From: Rhodococcus sp. IITR03 | Lineage (GTDB): Bacteria > Actinomycetota > Actinomycetes > Mycobacteriales > Mycobacteriaceae | Length of the DNA: 6,365 nt | NCBI GenBank assembly: GCA_001017865.1 | Contig: LATQ01000001.1 | Span: forward strand, 1,305,370 to 1,311,734 | Reading direction: 5' to 3' | Part shown: positions 6,002-6,365 of the stretch, in pieces | Layout of the letters: every line of letters begins with the position of its first letter | Position numbering within the stretch: the first letter of the stretch is position 1 | The notes under the pieces: model-generated | Databases searched by the model: none | Seen by the model: only the letters and a program-made list of their open reading frames with translations | What the model was told of the DNA's origin: nothing | Position numbers and translations under genes: made by a program

Positions 6002-6365
6002 ATGAACGAACCGATCGCCCGACTGCGGCGCCTACGCTCCGTCGAGCTCCGCACACACGCTGCCGCCGAATCCACCGACTTCTACTCCCAGGTCTGGGGC
6101 CTGCGCGTCGTCGAACAGGGCCGCGAAGGCGCTTGGCTGCGCGGCACCGGCGACCAGCACCACGCCCTGCAGCTCACCCAGGCCGAGCGAAACGGGCTGG
6201 GCCGCGTCAGCTTCGCCGTCTCCACTCCCGCCGAGGTCGACGAGGCCGCACGACGCGTCGCCGCCCGCGGCATCCCCGTCGTCTTCGGTCCCGGCCCCCT
6301 GGACGACGTCGGCGGCGGCTACGGACTGCGCATCGTCGATCCCGAGGCGCGTCCTCGAGCTCGTC
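6002..6365 (+). CDS. VOC-superfamily protein, extradiol dioxygenase-like N-terminal domain, cut by window edge
   Basis: The start is ATG 6002, with GGAGG at 5990-5994 and a 7-base gap. About 120 residues are visible. They have the VOC (glyoxalase/bleomycin-resistance/dioxygenase) beta-alpha-beta-beta-beta layout: RLRSVELRTHAAAESTDFYS, then WGLRVVEQG, then GDQHHALQLTQAE, GRVSFAVSTPAEVDEAARRV, and GLRIVDPE. HHALQLT and YGLRIVDPEG-type wording recalls the first domain of two-domain type I extradiol dioxygenases, which cleave catechols with Fe(II). The metal-binding second domain would lie beyond the edge, so this remains unproven; a one-domain glyoxalase-type protein is possible. Near 6344-6349 the frame changes from DPEARPRAR to RVLELV. 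This fits two lost bases in an original GAGGGCCGCGTC (DPEGRVLELV). It has its own promoter and operator, so it probably starts the next transcription unit. Confidence 0.75.
   Translation, partial: MNEPIARLRRLRSVELRTHAAAESTDFYSQVWGLRVVEQGREGAWLRGTGDQHHALQLTQAERNGLGRVSFAVSTPAEVDEAARRVAARGIPVVFGPGPLDDVGGGYGLRIVDPEARPRAR

Noticed and set aside
1..6365. CRISPR arrays, tRNA/rRNA genes, insertion sequences, toxin-antitoxin or phage genes
   Set aside because: No spaced direct repeats, cloverleaf-like segments, transposase motifs or terminal inverted repeats were seen on either strand.

Overview
The window reads as a high-GC actinobacterial chromosome segment (Rhodococcus, Gordonia or Nocardia-like). 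The evidence is very strong third-position G/C use, GTG starts, and AT-rich patches only at promoters. It looks like part of a catabolic gene cluster for a small organic acid, possibly aromatic. No known defence, CRISPR, RNA-gene or insertion-sequence structure is visible.

Layout, left to right. (1) 1-1639, minus strand: an AidB-like acyl-CoA dehydrogenase, cut by the left edge near its C-terminus. (2) 1655-1849, minus: a short membrane-protein tail just upstream of it, probably the truncated end of a transporter. (3) 1850-1922: a short AT-rich divergent control region with a small palindrome. (4) 1923-2799, plus: a LysR-type regulator. (5) 2800-3029: a control region holding a promoter, two different inverted-repeat operators, and a very short ORF behind a strong Shine-Dalgarno. 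(6) 3030-4404, plus: an MFS transporter with the DGFD motif of aromatic-acid:H+ symporters. (7) 4401-5914, plus: an NAD(P)+-dependent aldehyde dehydrogenase, joined to the transporter gene by a GTGA overlap. (8) 5915-6001: a GC hairpin, a promoter and a perfect 18-bp palindrome. (9) 6002 to the right edge: the N-terminal domain of a VOC-superfamily protein, probably extradiol-dioxygenase-like.

How the genes may work together (inference): the transporter brings in an acid, the VOC enzyme may open a ring or act on an oxygenated intermediate, and the aldehyde dehydrogenase oxidises a (semi)aldehyde to an acid. The acyl-CoA dehydrogenase may act later or belong to a neighbouring unit. The promoters of the transporter and the VOC gene carry the same composite operator, TTA-GCGS-TAA followed about 15 bp later by a second TTA...TAA element. 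One unseen regulator probably controls both units. This shared operator is the best lead in the window.

A major caution: every main gene is broken by frameshifts, at 14 sites in about 6.4 kb. All can be explained as missing single bases, mostly in short G or C runs, and the frames stay open and family-like on both sides. This looks more like uncorrected sequencing deletions than biological decay. Gene limits below are given for the repaired reading, and the right strategy is to treat these as intact genes until re-sequenced.
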